Origin: Cyclobacteriaceae bacterium
Lineage (GTDB): Bacteria > Bacteroidota > Bacteroidia > Cytophagales > Cyclobacteriaceae
Direction: 5' to 3'
Length of the DNA stretch: 53,012 nucleotides
Assembly (NCBI GenBank): GCA_022841475.1
Contig: JALHRJ010000028.1
Location: forward strand, 1 to 53,012
A program made the position numbers and the translations under genes. Shown here in pieces: positions 43,312-51,050 of the stretch; the first letter of the stretch is position 1, and the number at the start of each line of letters is the position of its first letter. The notes beneath the pieces are model-generated. The model did no database searches. It saw only the letters and a program-made list of their open reading frames with translations, and was not told the DNA's origin.

Positions 43312-43761
43312 TCAGTCCATACATTCCTTAAGAACGGAAGTTGCCACGCTTACATCCACTAACCCTTGCTGATGACTCCAGGAATTGTAAATGTACGTGG
43401 TGATTTCGGCAACCTCCAGATCCGTGAGGGATGGGATGCCTGCCATCGGTTGGTTATACATGACGCCATTTACCAGAATTTCCCCTTGCTTACCTTTTTT
43501 TATCAGGCAAATCACTTCGTTTAAATTCTCATGCATAAAATCGGATTTATTAAGCGGTGGATAAACCCGCCCCAGACCAGCGCCATCAGTTTGATGACAG
43601 TTAGCACAGTGTTGTTTGTATAGCACTTCACCTTCAACAAAATACTGTTGAAACTTAACTGAATTCTCACCTTGGTTCTGATTTCCGGGAGCACACGCCA
43701 CCCAACCTATACTGAAGCTACCAATTATAATAACGAGTATAGCAGATCTGTTAGTTATCAC
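43312..43761 (-). CDS. c-type cytochrome lipoprotein
   Basis: 149 residues with one haem site CANCH (Cys52, Cys55, His56) and a probable Met ligand in MYNQPMAGIP. The signal ends in a lipobox at Cys23 (IGWVAC), so it is likely anchored to a membrane on the periplasmic side. GEVLYKQHCANCHQTDGAG is typical of class I cytochromes. It overlaps the SCO gene upstream by 11 bases. Its electron partner is unknown; the pair suggests respiratory or oxidase-related copper/haem chemistry. Confidence 0.9.
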   Translation of the reverse strand: MITNRSAILVIIIGSFSIGWVACAPGNQNQGENSVKFQQYFVEGEVLYKQHCANCHQTDGAGLGRVYPPLNKSDFMHENLNEVICLIKKGKQGEILVNGVMYNQPMAGIPSLTDLEVAEITTYIYNSWSHQQGLVDVSVATSVLKECMD

Positions 43762-44395
43762 CTTCTCTGCGCAGTTTCTTAATATCTACAATTAGCTTGT
43801 TCACATCTTCCGCTTTCGTGCCATCATACTTACCGCGAATGCGTTGTTTCTTATCGATGAGGAGAAATGCGCCACTGTGTATAAAGCCATCCGGCTCCGA
43901 CTTATCTTCCATGGCTGTAGCAAAATAACTTGTCTGTGCAATCTTATAAATGGAATCCTGTTCACCGGTCACAAAATGCCAACGATCACTTTTTACACCC
44001 AACCTTTCGGCAAAATCATGGAGTAAGGCAACTGTATCATATGCAGGGTCGATCGTATGCGATAAAATTTTTACATCGGGCATTTCGGCTGTTGCCTCAT
44101 ATACCCTCAGCATCTGCGTTTTCATAATCGGGCAAATAGTGCGGCAGGTGGTAAAGAAAAAATCAGCGACATAGATAGTATTCTGAAAAGTTGCATTTGT
44201 AACCTCCGTGCTGTCCTGGTCAATAAATGCAAAGGGTGCAATGGTGTGATAAACTGTATCTGTACCAACCACCTCACGTTGTCCAAATATCGGCAAGGGT
44301 GTTTCTTTGGTACCGCATGCATATAAAACCAGAAACACTAACATCCAGTAGCCAGTAGCCAGTCTACCTGGTTCAAACCTCCAAAGCAATTTCAT
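43751..44395 (-). CDS. SCO1/SenC family protein, lipoprotein form
   Basis: 214 residues from ATG 44393-44395, giving a lipobox at Cys27 (LVFLVLYAC). The thioredoxin-fold domain has the copper/thiol motif CRTICP (CxxxC, about residues 83-87) in VADFFFTTCRTICPIMK. It has the distal His in FIHSGAFLLIDKK, together making a complete Cu site. SCO proteins deliver copper to or reduce the CuA site of cytochrome oxidase. The 5' end overlaps the MOSC gene by 23 bases. Residues 11-18 (RLATGYWM) are encoded by a short CCAGTAG tandem repeat, so a repetitive element makes up part of the signal peptide. Confidence 0.9.
   Translation of the reverse strand: MKLLWRFEPGRLATGYWMLVFLVLYACGTKETPLPIFGQREVVGTDTVYHTIAPFAFIDQDSTEVTNATFQNTIYVADFFFTTCRTICPIMKTQMLRVYEATAEMPDVKILSHTIDPAYDTVALLHDFAERLGVKSDRWHFVTGEQDSIYKIAQTSYFATAMEDKSEPDGFIHSGAFLLIDKKQRIRGKYDGTKAEDVNKLIVDIKKLRREGDN
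44345..44363 (+). repeat. CCAGTAG tandem repeat inside the SCO signal-peptide region
   Basis: CCAGTAGCCAGTAGCCAGT, just under three copies of CCAGTAG, similar in unit to the ilvE-ilvD hairpin. It is coding on the minus strand (signal peptide of the SCO protein). Confidence 0.75.
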
Positions 44396-45179
44396 CACCT
44401 TCCTGTAATTCATCATAATCAATAGCTACTAAATTCTGTCCAAAAAATATTTTACTTCCTGTTTTACGATACGTTGCCAAAGTCGCCAAAGGTTCTAAGC
44501 CCTTCGTTCCGGTTTGCTGGTTCACATTGGGGAGAACACAACGACCACACGGTTTAACGCCTACAAACCGGTTCTTCCCAATACTAAACTTCTTCCACCT
44601 ATCCTCCTCATAAGGCATACCACCCGTAAATACAAAGTTAGGCCGAAACCGATTCATCGGAATAGGTTCCTTTAATCTTTTATTCAAATCATCCAGAGAA
44701 GACTGACCTATAATTAAAAATGGATACCCATCTGCCAAACTTACGTGTTCATTCTGTATGGCATAATTCGGATCAACAGGCCGGGCGTTAGTTTCAGGAA
44801 AGAAAACAAGTTTGCACTTTATCTTAAGCTGATCTGAAAACCATCGGCTATACTCTTGGTCAACCTCAATGGCTTCCACCTCATCATCCCAAATGATTAC
44901 AGGCATTGATTCACCATAATTTTCACCTTTTAAATCCAAGATTAGTGATTGACCAGAAATTCTATTCAGAATTGTCAATTGTACATTATCCATCGCTAAT
45001 TGAAACTGCGACATTTCTGGATGCTCCCGTTGCGTTAGAAATCTTCCTGCTTCATCGACTAGCATCCACCTACGGTCATAGGTAAGTCCTTTTTGTTTAA
45101 CAATTGCCTGTTGCAACCGGATTCCAGCCAACGACTTGATTGGGTAAATCCAAATCTCAGTAAGGGTAAGTCTTGACAT
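44373..45179 (-). CDS. MOSC-domain protein with N-terminal MOSC beta-barrel
   Basis: 268 residues. N-terminal domain (LTLTEIWIYPIKSLAG, then GLTYDRRWMLVDEAGRFLT) followed by the MOSC domain from about residue 130. MOSC features are RFRPNFVFTGG and the Cys of PCGRCVLPNVNQQTG, the residue that ligates molybdenum in mARC-like enzymes. Members bind the molybdenum cofactor or transfer sulfur, and the N-hydroxylated compound reductases are one branch. Cytoplasmic. It lies upstream of the SCO and cytochrome genes on the minus strand and may be transcribed with them. Confidence 0.88.
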   Translation of the reverse strand: MSRLTLTEIWIYPIKSLAGIRLQQAIVKQKGLTYDRRWMLVDEAGRFLTQREHPEMSQFQLAMDNVQLTILNRISGQSLILDLKGENYGESMPVIIWDDEVEAIEVDQEYSRWFSDQLKIKCKLVFFPETNARPVDPNYAIQNEHVSLADGYPFLIIGQSSLDDLNKRLKEPIPMNRFRPNFVFTGGMPYEEDRWKKFSIGKNRFVGVKPCGRCVLPNVNQQTGTKGLEPLATLATYRKTGSKIFFGQNLVAIDYDELQEGDEIALEV

Positions 45180-45226
45180 GAACTTATTTGCTCAAATATT
45201 TGCTAACTTAATACTCAAATTTAACA

Positions 45227-45904
45227 ATGAATAATACCTCTGCCCTTTGGTACTTTGAAAGTGTAAATCTATACCAGATTCTTTGCCCCCACAAGGTAAA
45301 GACCATGGCCGACAAGCACACCTATAATCATTACAAAAGAGATCAGTATATCTACTTTCCTGACGAAGCGGCCACACATATTTATATGATCGTTTCGGGC
45401 CGGGTGCGTATTGGTCATTATCAGGAAGACGGAAAAGAGATTGTATCTGCCATTCTCTCCACTGGCGAGATTTTTGGTGAACTGGCCATGGCAGGTGAGG
45501 ATAAACGCAAAGATTTTGCGCAAGCCATGGAAGCCACTACCATTTGCCCCATCAGTATTGGTGAATTGGCCGACCTGATGAAAGAAAATAAGGAGCTAAG
45601 CTTCAAAATTTTAAAGCTTATTGGGTTGCGATTGATGAAACTTGAACGCAAACTTGAATTACTTGTATTTAAAGATGCCCGCACCCGGGTGATTGAATTT
45701 TTGAAAGACGCAGCCGCCTGGAAAGGAAAGAAAGTGGGATTTGAAACGATGATCCCAACCCGGCTTACCCATAAAGATATTGCAGCCCTTACAGGAACAA
45801 GCCGTCAAACAGTGACAACAATCCTGAACGAATTAAAAGACAAAAATCTGATCAATTTCGATCGGAAGAAAATTCTTATCCGCGATTTAGAGATGTTGAA
45901 GTGA
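45227..45904 (+). CDS. Crp/Fnr-family transcriptional regulator
   Basis: 225 residues. Cyclic-nucleotide-binding-like domain (about 25-140: YIYFPDEAATHIYMIVSGRVRIG, then GEIFGELAMAG). A long dimer helix and a winged HTH with LTHKDIAALTGTSRQTVTTILNELKDKNLI follow. There are no Cys clusters of the FNR type, so it probably does not sense oxygen through a [4Fe-4S] centre. The full N terminus (NTSALWYFESVNLYQILCPHKV) is typical of the Bacteroidota Crp group, so the ATG at 45227 is kept. It is divergent from the MOSC-SCO-cytochrome genes with a 47-base spacer, suggesting it may control them. Confidence 0.9.
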   Translation: MNNTSALWYFESVNLYQILCPHKVKTMADKHTYNHYKRDQYIYFPDEAATHIYMIVSGRVRIGHYQEDGKEIVSAILSTGEIFGELAMAGEDKRKDFAQAMEATTICPISIGELADLMKENKELSFKILKLIGLRLMKLERKLELLVFKDARTRVIEFLKDAAAWKGKKVGFETMIPTRLTHKDIAALTGTSRQTVTTILNELKDKNLINFDRKKILIRDLEMLK

Positions 45905-45913
45905 CTCGCTGAG

Positions 45914-45930
45914 TTCAGATTTTCTTCAGA
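45914..45930 (+). promoter_or_regulatory. Direct repeat TTCAGA-N5-TTCAGA before the response regulator gene
   Basis: TTCAGA at 45914-45919 and again at 45925-45930, an 11-base period, the spacing used by OmpR/PhoB-type regulators that bind tandem half sites. The same arrangement occurs at 47930-47946 before the cytochrome set. Confidence 0.6.
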
Positions 45931-45970
45931 ATTATAACAGTGCTTTGAGGTTCTACTTATGCACAATTGA

Positions 45971-46645
45971 ATGAAAATACTGATTGTTGAAGACGAGCGC
46001 GAACTAGCAAAAAGTATAGTGCAATACCTACGACAGGAGAGCTACGTCTGCGAGTTGGCTTATACAGCCCAAGAAGCCATTGAGAAAGTTCTATTGCATG
46101 AATATGACTGCATACTACTCGATATTTCATTACCCGATGGAAATGGACTTACCATTTTGGAAAAACTTAAAAAGGAAGCAAAGCTGGATGGTGTTATTAT
46201 TATCTCTGCAAAGAATTCTTTGGATGACAAAATAAATGGGCTTAATCTGGGAGCCGATGATTACCTGGCAAAACCTTTCCATCTTTCAGAATTAGGCGCA
46301 CGCATCTCCGCTGTAATAAGAAGAAAGCACTTTGACGGAAATAACTGTATCTCATTCCACGAGCTAACGATTGATCTACTCGGTAAAGTGACAACGGTAA
46401 ACAGTCATTTAGTAGACCTTACAAGAAAAGAATACGACCTCTTATTATTTCTTGTATCCAATAAAAATCGCGTTGTTTCGAAAAATGCTATAGCCGAACA
46501 TCTTTCAGGCGATGCGGCCGAAGTCTTCAATAACTTTGATTTTATCTATGCCCATATGAAAAATCTTAAAAAGAAACTTACTGAAGCTGGCAGTCAGGAC
46601 TATATAAAAACGATTTACGGATTAGGGTATAAATTTGAGGCATGA
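45971..46645 (+). CDS. OmpR-family response regulator
   Basis: 224 residues. Receiver domain with the acidic pair EDE near residue 8, the phosphorylation Asp51 (ILLDISLPDG), the conserved Lys in LAKPF, and a C-terminal winged helix (LTRKEYDLLLFLVSNKNRVVSK, then YIKTIYGLGYKFEA). Coupled to the kinase gene by ATGA. It probably acts on the repeats upstream of itself and of the downstream cytochrome set. The signal is unknown. Confidence 0.95.
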   Translation: MKILIVEDERELAKSIVQYLRQESYVCELAYTAQEAIEKVLLHEYDCILLDISLPDGNGLTILEKLKKEAKLDGVIIISAKNSLDDKINGLNLGADDYLAKPFHLSELGARISAVIRRKHFDGNNCISFHELTIDLLGKVTTVNSHLVDLTRKEYDLLLFLVSNKNRVVSKNAIAEHLSGDAAEVFNNFDFIYAHMKNLKKKLTEAGSQDYIKTIYGLGYKFEA

Positions 46646-47907
46646 GGCTGCTTAGACGAACTGTAAAAAATTATATATTCTTTTCTGCATTCTTGCTACT
46701 GGTGTGTACACCTCTTTACTATTTCATCATTCGGCAACTTTTTATCAATGAAATGGAAGAAGAGCTTTTTCACCATAAAAGCAGTTTTATTGAGACGGCT
46801 GCCCGAATGGAGACTGAAAAAGAGATTCAATTGTATCAACTCATTAACGAAGAATTTATACTCGCAGAACCACACCACTGGCCTATTGCCGATTCACTTT
46901 ACACCTATAGTCAATATGACAGCGTGGAAAATGAGCTCATTCCATTTCGGGCACTTCGCACGGGCGTTACTATTCAAGGTAAGCCATATCAACTAATCAT
47001 TCGTGAATCTATTGTTGGAAACACACAACTAGTAGCTACCATTGTTACTGTTCAAGCAGGCCTCCTGATTCTTCTGCTCATCGGTTTCATTCTTATCACT
47101 AGAAAACTTTCTAAGGATGTCTGGGGGCCATTTTATATCATTCTGGAAAAACTAAAGCAATATCAAATTGATAAAGATTTGTCGATTTATCTTCCTAAAT
47201 CCTCTACCGTAGAATTCAGGGATTTAAGCGAGGCTCTCGTTCAACTGGTGAATAAAAGTAGAGATGCTTACCTGAATCAAAAAGAATTCACCGAAAATGC
47301 GTCACATGAATTACAAACTCCTATTGCAATTTTTAGGTCCAAGTTGGAGTTATTAATGCAAGGTAAAGACATTACACACGATCAGGCTGACTTAATAAGC
47401 AGTCTATTAAATGCAACTGACAGGATTGCACGTCTTAATAAAAATCTGCTATTACTTTCCAAGATTGAAAACCGTCAATTTATATCTATACAAGAAGTTT
47501 CTGTGAAGGCCTTACTTCTTCAAACTCTTGAACTATATGAACATTTAGCCAACGACAAAGAATTAAAAATTGATCTTGAGACAAATTCAGAATTACAAGT
47601 GAAAAGCAATCCGATTTTACTTGATATTCTATTAAGTAATTTAATTTCAAACGCCATCCGGCACTCACCCGAAAAAAATCAAATAACAGTTCGTATTGAC
47701 AAAAGAACTTTGCAAATCAGCAATCCCGGAGATCCTCTGAAAAATCCTGAGAAAATATTTCAACGCTTTAACCGGGAATCCAGAAATTCCCAAGGAAGTG
47801 GCCTGGGACTTGCTATACTTAAAATGATTTGTGAAATCGAAGGATTTGATGTTAGCTACGGCTATATCCATAATCAACATCAATTCGTAATTTCATTTCC
47901 TCAATAA
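46642..47907 (+). CDS. Sensor histidine kinase
   Basis: 421 residues. Two membrane helices (about 10-32 and 132-156) flank a short periplasmic sensor region of ~100 residues without a known domain. A linker region, the H box ASHELQTPIAIFRSK with phospho-acceptor His222, and the ATP-binding domain with NAIRHSPEKNQ (N box) and GSGLGLAI (G2) follow. It is paired with the response regulator by overlapping ATGA. The domain arrangement resembles QseC/BaeS-like kinases of Bacteroidota, but ligand cannot be inferred. Confidence 0.94.
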   Translation: MRLLRRTVKNYIFFSAFLLLVCTPLYYFIIRQLFINEMEEELFHHKSSFIETAARMETEKEIQLYQLINEEFILAEPHHWPIADSLYTYSQYDSVENELIPFRALRTGVTIQGKPYQLIIRESIVGNTQLVATIVTVQAGLLILLLIGFILITRKLSKDVWGPFYIILEKLKQYQIDKDLSIYLPKSSTVEFRDLSEALVQLVNKSRDAYLNQKEFTENASHELQTPIAIFRSKLELLMQGKDITHDQADLISSLLNATDRIARLNKNLLLLSKIENRQFISIQEVSVKALLLQTLELYEHLANDKELKIDLETNSELQVKSNPILLDILLSNLISNAIRHSPEKNQITVRIDKRTLQISNPGDPLKNPEKIFQRFNRESRNSQGSGLGLAILKMICEIEGFDVSYGYIHNQHQFVISFPQ

Positions 47908-47929
47908 ATTCCGGTTCCCTCAGTCTTAA

Positions 47930-47946
47930 TTCAGAATGTCTTCAGA
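47930..47946 (+). promoter_or_regulatory. Direct repeat TTCAGA-N5-TTCAGA before the cytochrome/YceI cluster
   Basis: TTCAGA at 47930-47935 and 47941-47946 with the same 11-base period as at 45914-45930. It lies 23 bases after the kinase stop and 120 bases before the first gene of the cluster, so a separate promoter for that cluster probably follows it. Confidence 0.6.
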
Positions 47947-48065
47947 ATCATTTTACTTCTTGCTTAGCGGAAGCAATAGGACTTTGTCCATGGTAATATG
48001 TAACCTAATACTATTCCTTCTTTTTCCTTACGCATAGGTAGGAGTTTGGTGTTCAAACCTGTTTT

Positions 48066-48476
48066 ATGAATATGAAAAAAATTAGCCTTGTCATTATTTT
48101 ACTCGCTATAGTGGCCAGCGTAGTGATTTACAAGATGTATAATAAACCTCATCGTGATCCCAAAAAAGAAGAATCGATTCCGGTAAGCGCCATTCACCTA
48201 TTCCGCAGCTTTGAAGAAGATGAACCTACAGCTAACACAATCTATCTGGACAAAGTACTAGAAATAACAGGAAATGTTAGCGAGATAACAGCCAATCAAA
48301 ACCTGACACCTATCATAGTTTTAGAAACTGAAAATATGGTATTTGGAATTCGTTGCACTATGGATAATGCAGAGCCAAATGTTGTGGTAGGTGAAACCGT
48401 AACAATAAAAGGCATCTGTACTGGGTATCTCTCAGATGTAATCATAACAAATGCAACCCTTGTTAAAAACAATTAA
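48066..48476 (+). CDS. OB-fold (tRNA_anti-like) membrane-anchored or exported protein
   Basis: 136 residues. One N-terminal hydrophobic helix (ISLVIILLAIVASVVIY) followed by a small beta-barrel: NTIYLDKVLEITGNVSEI, IIVLETENMVFGIRC, GETVTIKGICTGYLSDVIITNATLV. This is the tRNA_anti-like/OB-fold group found in Bacteroidota, whose role is not known. No catalytic residues. Five bases precede the next gene, so it opens the cytochrome-YceI operon. Confidence 0.75.
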   Translation: MNMKKISLVIILLAIVASVVIYKMYNKPHRDPKKEESIPVSAIHLFRSFEEDEPTANTIYLDKVLEITGNVSEITANQNLTPIIVLETENMVFGIRCTMDNAEPNVVVGETVTIKGICTGYLSDVIITNATLVKNN

Positions 48477-48481
48477 CCAGT

Positions 48482-49204
48482 ATGAACAACTTCAGAAAAA
48501 ATGTATTTGGTTTCAAAAGACTAGGTATTCTGGCTCCACTGATAGTTCTTTTTGTACTAGTAGATTCTTGTATTCACGAACCCTTTATTGATCCCTTTGC
48601 TTTAAACGAAGGGCAGCCCAATACACCAGGCTGTGTGAGTGGTGGCACCGTTTGTTTTGAAAGCAGTGTACTTCCCATATTTATTTCTTCGTGTGCACGA
48701 AGTGGTTGTCATGACGCTATTACTCGCGAAGAGGGTTTCGTATTGGACAACTATGCCAATATTGTGAGAAAAGGAATTAGGCCAGGAAATGCCAGTGAAA
48801 GTGAACTTTACAAAATACTTTTTAAAACTGGTGAAGATCAGATGCCTCCGGATGCACCTTTATCCCAGGCGCAAAAAGATTCCATTGCAGCATGGATTAA
48901 TCAAGGTGCGAAAAACACAGTAAACTGCAACTGCGCATGCGAGCCAACTCAGTTTACATACGCAGCTATCATTCAGCCTATCATGACAAACCAATGTGTT
49001 GGTTGTCATAAACCAGGTTCACTGGGTGGTAACATTGATCTTTCAAATTATGCCTTGGTTAAAGCACAGGCTGATAATGGAAAGTTATTTGGAAGCATCT
49101 CGCACGCCATTGGCTATGTACCTATGCCACAGGGCACAAAACTTTCAGATTGTCAGATTACTCAAATTAAAAATTGGATCGATGCTGGCAGTCCTAACAA
49201 TTAA
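48482..49204 (+). CDS. Di-haem c-type cytochrome lipoprotein
   Basis: 240 residues. A signal with lipobox at Cys30 (LFVLVDSC). Two haem sites: an unusual CARSGCH (Cys71, Cys76, His77; CX4CH rather than CX2CH) and a normal CVGCH (Cys172, Cys175, His176). Each sits in a planctomycete-type cytochrome module (pattern FESSVLPIFISS..., and AAIIQPIMTNQCVGCHKPG). Met candidates are in DQMPPDAP and YVPMPQGT. CX4CH is either a non-standard attachment site or a degenerate one. The stop at 49204 is followed by the next ATG after four bases. Confidence 0.88.
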   Translation: MNNFRKNVFGFKRLGILAPLIVLFVLVDSCIHEPFIDPFALNEGQPNTPGCVSGGTVCFESSVLPIFISSCARSGCHDAITREEGFVLDNYANIVRKGIRPGNASESELYKILFKTGEDQMPPDAPLSQAQKDSIAAWINQGAKNTVNCNCACEPTQFTYAAIIQPIMTNQCVGCHKPGSLGGNIDLSNYALVKAQADNGKLFGSISHAIGYVPMPQGTKLSDCQITQIKNWIDAGSPNN

Positions 49205-49208
49205 AACA

Positions 49209-49583
49209 ATGCGAATGAAATACGCGAAACTCTTATTTGTTCTGCTTATCGTACTGGCGACAAGTTGTTATTACGATAAAGAAGAAATACTTTATCCAGA
49301 ATCAGCAAACTGTACCGTTCCGGCAATTTCCACCTTCAGTGGTACTGTGCTACCCTTGCTAAACAATCGTTGCAATAATTGTCATGCCGGATCATCTCCA
49401 TCGGGAGGAATAGCTTTGGATACCCATTCGAATGTGATGAAATATGTGAATGATGGCAGCCTGATGGGTAGCGTAAACTTTGCTTCAGGATATTCAGCTA
49501 TGCCCAAAAACTCTGGTAAAATGTCGGCTTGCGATATTCAAAAAATTCAAAGCTGGATTGATTCCGGAGCACTTAACAACTAA
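49209..49583 (+). CDS. Mono-haem c-type cytochrome lipoprotein
   Basis: 124 residues from ATG 49209; the frame is open far upstream, but that region overlaps the previous gene out of frame, so the first Met of the lipoprotein signal (LLFVLLIVLATSC, Cys20) is chosen. One haem site CNNCH (Cys55, Cys58, His59) and a likely Met ligand in YSAMPKNSG. It resembles the second module of the preceding di-haem protein (ISTFSGTVLPLLNNRC; KIQSWIDSGALNN), so the two probably arose by duplication. Electron carrier, partner unknown. Confidence 0.87.
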   Translation: MRMKYAKLLFVLLIVLATSCYYDKEEILYPESANCTVPAISTFSGTVLPLLNNRCNNCHAGSSPSGGIALDTHSNVMKYVNDGSLMGSVNFASGYSAMPKNSGKMSACDIQKIQSWIDSGALNN

Positions 49584-49606
49584 TCTTCACCTTTAATATC
49601 CAAACT

Positions 49607-50158
49607 ATGAAACAAGTCATTCTCATTATTTTACTATGCGTATCGACTCTCACAGCCAATTCACAAACTGTCTACATGACGCGCAGTGGCCAGGTATCTT
49701 TCTTTTCAAAAACTCCCATGGAAAATATTGACGGTACTAACAATGAGGTTACCAGTCTGATCGATGCCAGCAAGGGCGAAATTGTATTTGCCATTCTTGT
49801 GAAGAGCTTTCGCTTTGAAAAAGCCTTAATGGAAGAACACTTCAACGAGAATTACCTGGAGTCAACAAAATTTCCCAAAGCAACCTTTCAGGGCAAAATA
49901 ACAAATTCATCATCCATCAACTTCACGAAAGACGGTTCCTATCCCGCTACGGTGGAGGGAGATTTAACCATGCATGGAGTAAAACAAAAACAAACCGCCA
50001 CAGGAACTATCACCGTAACAAATGGTAAAGTTTCAGCAGTTTCCACTTTTACAATTAAACTGGCCGACTATAAAATAGAAATACCCTCTCTTGTCGCTGA
50101 CAAAATTTCGGAGACAATAGAAATCCGTGTCAATTGTAAATATGAACCCAGATCCTAA
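49607..50158 (+). CDS. YceI-family lipid-binding-fold protein
   Basis: 183 residues with a signal peptide (ILIILLCVSTLTANSQ). A lipocalin-like beta-barrel with FSKTPMENIDGTNNEVTSLID, then NENYLESTKFPKATFQG, GDLTMHGVKQKQT and a final strand pair. YceI proteins bind long isoprenoid chains in the periplasm; the details for this subgroup are unknown. In Bacteroidota it is frequently next to cytochromes and a DUF5777 barrel, as here. One base precedes the next gene's ATG. Confidence 0.9.
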   Translation: MKQVILIILLCVSTLTANSQTVYMTRSGQVSFFSKTPMENIDGTNNEVTSLIDASKGEIVFAILVKSFRFEKALMEEHFNENYLESTKFPKATFQGKITNSSSINFTKDGSYPATVEGDLTMHGVKQKQTATGTITVTNGKVSAVSTFTIKLADYKIEIPSLVADKISETIEIRVNCKYEPRS

Positions 50159-50159
50159 T

Positions 50160-51050
50160 ATGATTCGTCTACGCTTAATTACCCTATTCACTTTTTTCTC
50201 GCTGGCTGCATTCGCTCAGGATGATCTGATGAAAATGCTGGAGGAAGAAACTGAAAAAGACAAGAAACCAGATTATGCTACCGCTACCTTTAAAACCACA
50301 CGCCTTATCAATGGGCACTCTGTCGAGAATGTAGCTGAAGGGGTTTTGGATTTCCGAATCTCTCACCGATTTGGCTATGTGAATGGCGGAGCCTATGAAC
50401 TCTTTGGACTTGACGAAGCCAGCATGCGACTGGGGCTTGATTATGGATTGACCAACCGATGGATGATCGGAATTGGAAGAAGCACGTATCAAAAACAATA
50501 CGATGGGTTTACAAAATATAAACTTTTAAGGCAGTCGTCAGGAACTCGCGTGATGCCCGTTACGCTGAGTGCCATTGCGAGCATGATGTATAAATCTTTG
50601 AAAGATGAAAATCCAGATCGCGAGAATTATGTTACTTCCAAATTATTCTACTCCGGGCAATTATTGATAGGCAGAAAGTTTAATGAAAGTCTCTCGCTCC
50701 AGTTAATGCCAACCATTATTCATTATAATCTGGTTCAAGGAGTCAACGATCCAAATGATGTATTTGCTATCGGTGCCGGTGGAAGAATGAAACTCAGCAA
50801 ACGCGTGAGTCTTAACCTGGAATATTATTATCAACTGCCTGATTATAAACTACCCGGCACTACTAACTCATTGGCAATTGGTGTTGATATTGAAACCGGA
50901 GGTCACGTATTTCAGTTGTATTGCACAAATTCTACCGGAATGACAGAACGAACCTACATCAGTGAAACAACCGGAAACTTCTTTGAAGGAGACATTCGGC
51001 TTGGGTTTACAATCTCCAGAGTGTTTACAGTAAAAAAACCTAAGCATTAA
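50160..51050 (+). CDS. DUF5777-family outer-membrane beta-barrel protein
   Basis: 296 residues from ATG 50160, giving a clean signal peptide (LITLFTFFSLAAFAQ); an earlier in-frame start inside yceI is less likely. The mature protein is a predicted beta-barrel with FKTTRLINGHSVENVAEGVLDFRIS near its start, and repeated aromatic-ended strands (LDYGLTNRWMIGIGRS, LNLEYYYQLPDY). No known function. It closes the operon and would put the cytochrome/YceI set in contact with the outer membrane. The last four bases overlap the end of the convergent DUF2064 gene. Confidence 0.82.
   Translation: MIRLRLITLFTFFSLAAFAQDDLMKMLEEETEKDKKPDYATATFKTTRLINGHSVENVAEGVLDFRISHRFGYVNGGAYELFGLDEASMRLGLDYGLTNRWMIGIGRSTYQKQYDGFTKYKLLRQSSGTRVMPVTLSAIASMMYKSLKDENPDRENYVTSKLFYSGQLLIGRKFNESLSLQLMPTIIHYNLVQGVNDPNDVFAIGAGGRMKLSKRVSLNLEYYYQLPDYKLPGTTNSLAIGVDIETGGHVFQLYCTNSTGMTERTYISETTGNFFEGDIRLGFTISRVFTVKKPKH

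Noticed and set aside
48996..49208. Long N-terminal extension of the mono-haem cytochrome
   Set aside because: It would overlap the di-haem gene in another frame; the Met at 49209 starts a standard lipoprotein signal.
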